Assembly (NCBI GenBank): GCA_029207755.1
Contig: JARCOQ010000006.1
Location: 29,222,522 to 29,286,521 of the forward strand
DNA from: Chamaea fasciata
Taxonomy: Eukaryota > Chordata > Aves > Passeriformes > Sylviidae
Length of the DNA: 64,000 nt
Direction of reading: 5' to 3'
A model generated the notes under the pieces. That model had not been told where the DNA came from, did no database searches, and was given only the letters and a program-made list of their open reading frames with translations. Below are positions 60,960 through 64,000 of the stretch, piece by piece (within the stretch, counting starts at the first letter, position 1; every line of letters starts with the position of its first letter). The position numbers and the translations under genes are program-made.

Positions 60960-60980
60960 CTGAAAAAAAAAAAAAAAAAA
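60960..60980. repeat. Poly(A) run
   Basis: About 18 consecutive A residues beginning near 60963, followed by CCCAAACCC. No associated element was identified. Confidence 0.7.
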
Positions 60981-61613
60981 CCCAAACCCAAGCCAGTTCA
61001 GAAAAGTATCAAAGGATGATACTTCAGTTAATATTTCATGATAAATAAATTCAAAATTTCCACCTTGGTGTCCTTGAACTATTGACAAGAAATAAATCAA
61101 ATAAATTGAGATAAAGGTTCTTGAATTGACACAGCAGAACATAGATAAGCTGCAGTCCCTGTGTGATCATTTAGGGAATCAGCTGTATTCAATGTATCGT
61201 CTCGGTACTCAAAACTGTCTTACTGCTTCTTGTCAGCATATGCAAAACCCACTTTGCTACTTCAGTGATGAGGGACAAAGAAAAGAGAAGAAAATATTGG
61301 GAGTCACTAAAGGGGTTCCCATCCTTCCTTTTCATTCATGACTGCCCACTCACAGTGATCCTCCACTTGGAGGAAGCAGCAATACCATCATCATTTTGCT
61401 CCTCCACTACCCTAGGCAATAGTGCACTTTGCTTTTATGGCTGGCTTGAGGCAATTTTAGCATTTTTCTATATATTCTGTATCTGTAGCTACCTAATATA
61501 AAATAGAATGTGAAAGTGTCAGATTAATTTTTAAGACTATTTTTTCTTCATGTTTAATAATATTATTTAATATAATTATGAATATATACATATAATATTC
61601 TTGTTTATTTCAA

Positions 61614-61619
61614 AATAAA
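61614..61619 (+). terminator. MICU3: Candidate distal poly(A) signal AATAAA
   Basis: A canonical hexamer followed 18-35 bases later by TTTTCTTTGTAGTGTAT, a good U/GU-rich downstream element. It is the best candidate for the MICU3 transcript end. Confidence 0.4.
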
Positions 61620-61645
61620 TGCACTTGAAACTAATTTTCTTTGTA

Positions 61646-64000
61646 GTGTATATAATTCAAATTCTTTTGTCATAATAACTTTTTTTCTTGGTAACATGAA
61701 TTTGTAAGCGCTTTGAATTAGAGCATCTCACCATCACAAAATAGACTTGTTTTCTTCCTTTAGTCATCTCTTTTGATAGCTTTGCTTTTCAGCCACAGAA
61801 TTCTGCATAAAAGACCTGAAAATTCAAGGACAGGTGAAAACAAGGCACAGTAATGGCACATGCCATCTGCTGTAGAGGCACCCCTTGGATAAGCAACAGT
61901 CACTGGGCTCAATAAAACCTTACTCAGAATCTGCAAAATTCCTGGCAGCACAGAAGATACGTGTGCTGCAACTAAATTACAGGAAAAGTTGCGTAAATTA
62001 AGGCTGTGTTTAAAACCAGCTCTTGTTCTCCTCTGTAAGTTGAGAAAAATGTAATAATGCAGGTAAATGCATCGGAGGATGCTTAGGAATTGTCCACAGA
62101 TGCCCAGACCAGCTCAGATGAAATGAGAACTAGCAAACCTTAAGCTTTGGGCAGCACTGTGATTCTAACCAACTTCGGCCTGAGCTGTGATAAGCTTCTG
62201 GCAGAATATTCTGTAGTGCTGGCTGCTCCCTGATAATCTGCTGGTGTTTAAGATCCCAGTGGCAGTTTCCCTTCTTGCACATTTTAGCAGTAAGTGGATA
62301 CAAACTTCTTCCACTGTAGATTCTCACTTTGTGAGAATAGAAATAACATAGAAAGTTATCGGCCTGAAGGGAAAAAAACCCCAAATTACTGAACAGTGAC
62401 TTTGAGCTTTTGTTAGTCACACTGCCTGGTTTCTATAGTTATTTGACCTCTTATTCTCCACCTCAATATCACGATACAAATGCATTGAAATAAAGGGGGA
62501 AAAAAAGATACAGAAATTTTTCACTTTGATGCAATATTGTGTGATATGATGATCATTACCTAATGATGTGTCCTGCTCTCTTGTCCCACTGAGGATATAT
62601 TCAAGATAGTTTCTAGGAAAAGAACTCCAGGCTAATATTTGCAGAAGGAAAATAATCAGACCAAAAATTCACTATTCAAAAATGGACCTGGAACTAATTT
62701 ATAGCAATACCAAGTTTGATATTCCCTTAAAATCAAGCCAAAACTTACATGAATATTTTCTAATATGTGTGACGTCTGAATGTACGGTATTCTTCCCTAT
62801 ATCTGAGAATCCATGAAAGTATTTGGCACCTTGAACCTGTCAGCAGATAGTGCCCTTGGATATATTGCATTTTTTCTTCTTACACATACAATTTAATACA
62901 AAGGTGTGCTTTAATCTTGAATGGGTGTTAATTTTCACCACTAGTTTGACTTACAAATTCCTCCCACAGATGAACATTATAATTATCTAGTAGCATTCCA
63001 TATAAATACTAGTAACCGCTTGAATTTTTTTATTAAAATATGTAATTTTGAACATATAAATATTGATAGGAAGAGCAATTCATTACTCATGGGAGTTTTT
63101 AACTCTAACCCCGATTCAGAAGCTGCAACCTAGATTGAAAAGAGCATGATCCTGTAAAAATAAACTTTCAGGTATTCCAATCTCTGCAATAAAATACTGA
63201 GTCTGAAGTTCATTACCTAGGCCTTACAAAAAATGGCCTTTCACTTGGAAACCGTGTGATAAAACCCACTACAAGGAGTAAAGACTGGAATCCAGAAGTC
63301 TCTGCTGTTTCAGGCAGATGCCCTAAGAGCCTGCTGAAGCATTTACTTTCTCTGTGCTGTGACCCTTGCAGCCTTTTTGTATCATTTCATGAACACAGTG
63401 GACAAACTACCAAAACTGGTTTTCAGTCTGGTAGTTACAAAACATTTCCAGGGGAAGTAGAAGGAAGGAAAGAAAACGTGGCTGTTGCTGCATTTTGTGC
63501 AGACATACTCTGAAGATCCTCAGCAACAAAAAGCGCGAACATCCCTGGACAACAGCCAAACTTAGATGTATGACCAAGGCATGGAGTGGCTCAAGTCTGT
63601 CAAGGCATTTCAGGGCATAAGCTATAAAAGTAAGTTTTAAACTGTCTGTGAGAAGGGGGGTGGGGAAGAAAAAGGAGGTTATCAGATTGGTCATTTTAAA
63701 TATAGATGTTTGCTTTTGGAGTCAAAATTAAATCACATAACTTCTATTCCAAAGGGCAGAAAGCATTGGAACGGTGCACACAGCATGGGATAAGGTTTCT
63801 CACATGCAGCTGTTGAAGAGTTTTCTACTGCAGCAGTTCTGATTTTTGCCTAAGCAGAGACCTGCCTTAGGGCACTGTACAGATCTCCATTGCATGAGAA
63901 CTAGTACTGATTGGAACTGGTTTAGCTTTTTCCCATGTTTCCCACTTTAAGGGACAGAGGGAAAAGCAGTACAGGAATGAAAATTCCCAGATGAATGCAT
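61646..64000. other. Intergenic sequence downstream of MICU3
   Basis: No exon, CpG island, RNA gene or recognisable repeat was found. In human the next gene is ZDHHC2, but its GC-rich first exon is not in this window. Confidence 0.6.

Larger units (their letters stand above)
59445..61645 (+). other. MICU3: MICU3 3' untranslated region (approximate end)
   Basis: This AT-rich sequence follows the last exon. It holds a 25-bp tandem duplication (59614-59663), a Pumilio-type site TGTAAATA (60239-60246) and candidate poly(A) signals at 59751, 60631 and 61614. The 61614 signal has the best downstream U/GU-rich element, so the end is placed just after it. Shorter 3' ends are equally possible. Confidence 0.45.

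Noticed and set aside
61646..64000. Possible ZDHHC2 first exon, expected next by human gene order
   Set aside because: There is no CpG island and no matching coding sequence in the last 2.4 kb.
1..64000. CRISPR arrays, operons, prokaryotic systems, tRNA or rRNA genes
   Set aside because: The window is vertebrate nuclear DNA with spliced genes. The only short regular repeats are CR1 tails and microsatellites, and no RNA gene fold was recognised by eye.

Overview
The window is vertebrate nuclear DNA, almost certainly from a bird. It has long AT-rich introns, two sharp CpG islands, CR1 LINE tails of the avian type (CACAGAAT octamer arrays followed by the typical 3' body), and avian ERV LTRs with the characteristic ends. 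No mammalian SINEs are visible. A neoavian or passerine source is plausible, but I cannot fix the species.

Layout: (1) 1-2125 is intron 1 of FGF20 (minus strand). (2) 2126-2429 is FGF20 coding exon 1, with its 5' leader, a TATA box and a CpG island reaching to about 2900. (3) About 2900-7840 is the spacer between two divergent genes. It has one CR1 copy, simple repeats and a small cluster of palindromic motifs that may be regulatory. (4) 7840-8800 is the CpG-island promoter of MICU3 (plus strand). (5) 8294-54155 is the MICU3 coding region as 14 exons, giving 501 residues. All splice phases close and both EF-hand loops are intact. (6) 54162-59333 is a further intron containing a sense-oriented solo LTR. 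(7) 59334-59444 is a fifteenth exon, in the same phase as exon 14. It is followed by the 3' UTR with candidate poly(A) signals. (8) About 61,650-64,000 holds nothing I can call a gene. The FGF20-MICU3 pairing matches the gene order known from human 8p22.

Function: FGF20 is a secreted fibroblast growth factor. MICU3 is a neuron-enriched EF-hand protein of the mitochondrial intermembrane space. It pairs with MICU1 and raises Ca2+ uptake through the MCU channel. The two share no pathway; they are neighbours with divergent transcription.

The most interesting observation is at the MICU3 3' end. Exon 13 ends in phase 0 and can join either exon 14 (the known MICU3 C-terminus, 22 residues) or, by skipping it, exon 15 (36 residues resembling the MICU2 C-terminal tail). 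Both ends carry a cysteine at nearly the same residue number (493 or 492), where MICU proteins form their intersubunit disulfide. Exon 14 also has a clean donor only 6 nt after its stop codon, so it reads as a cassette exon that switches the C-terminus.
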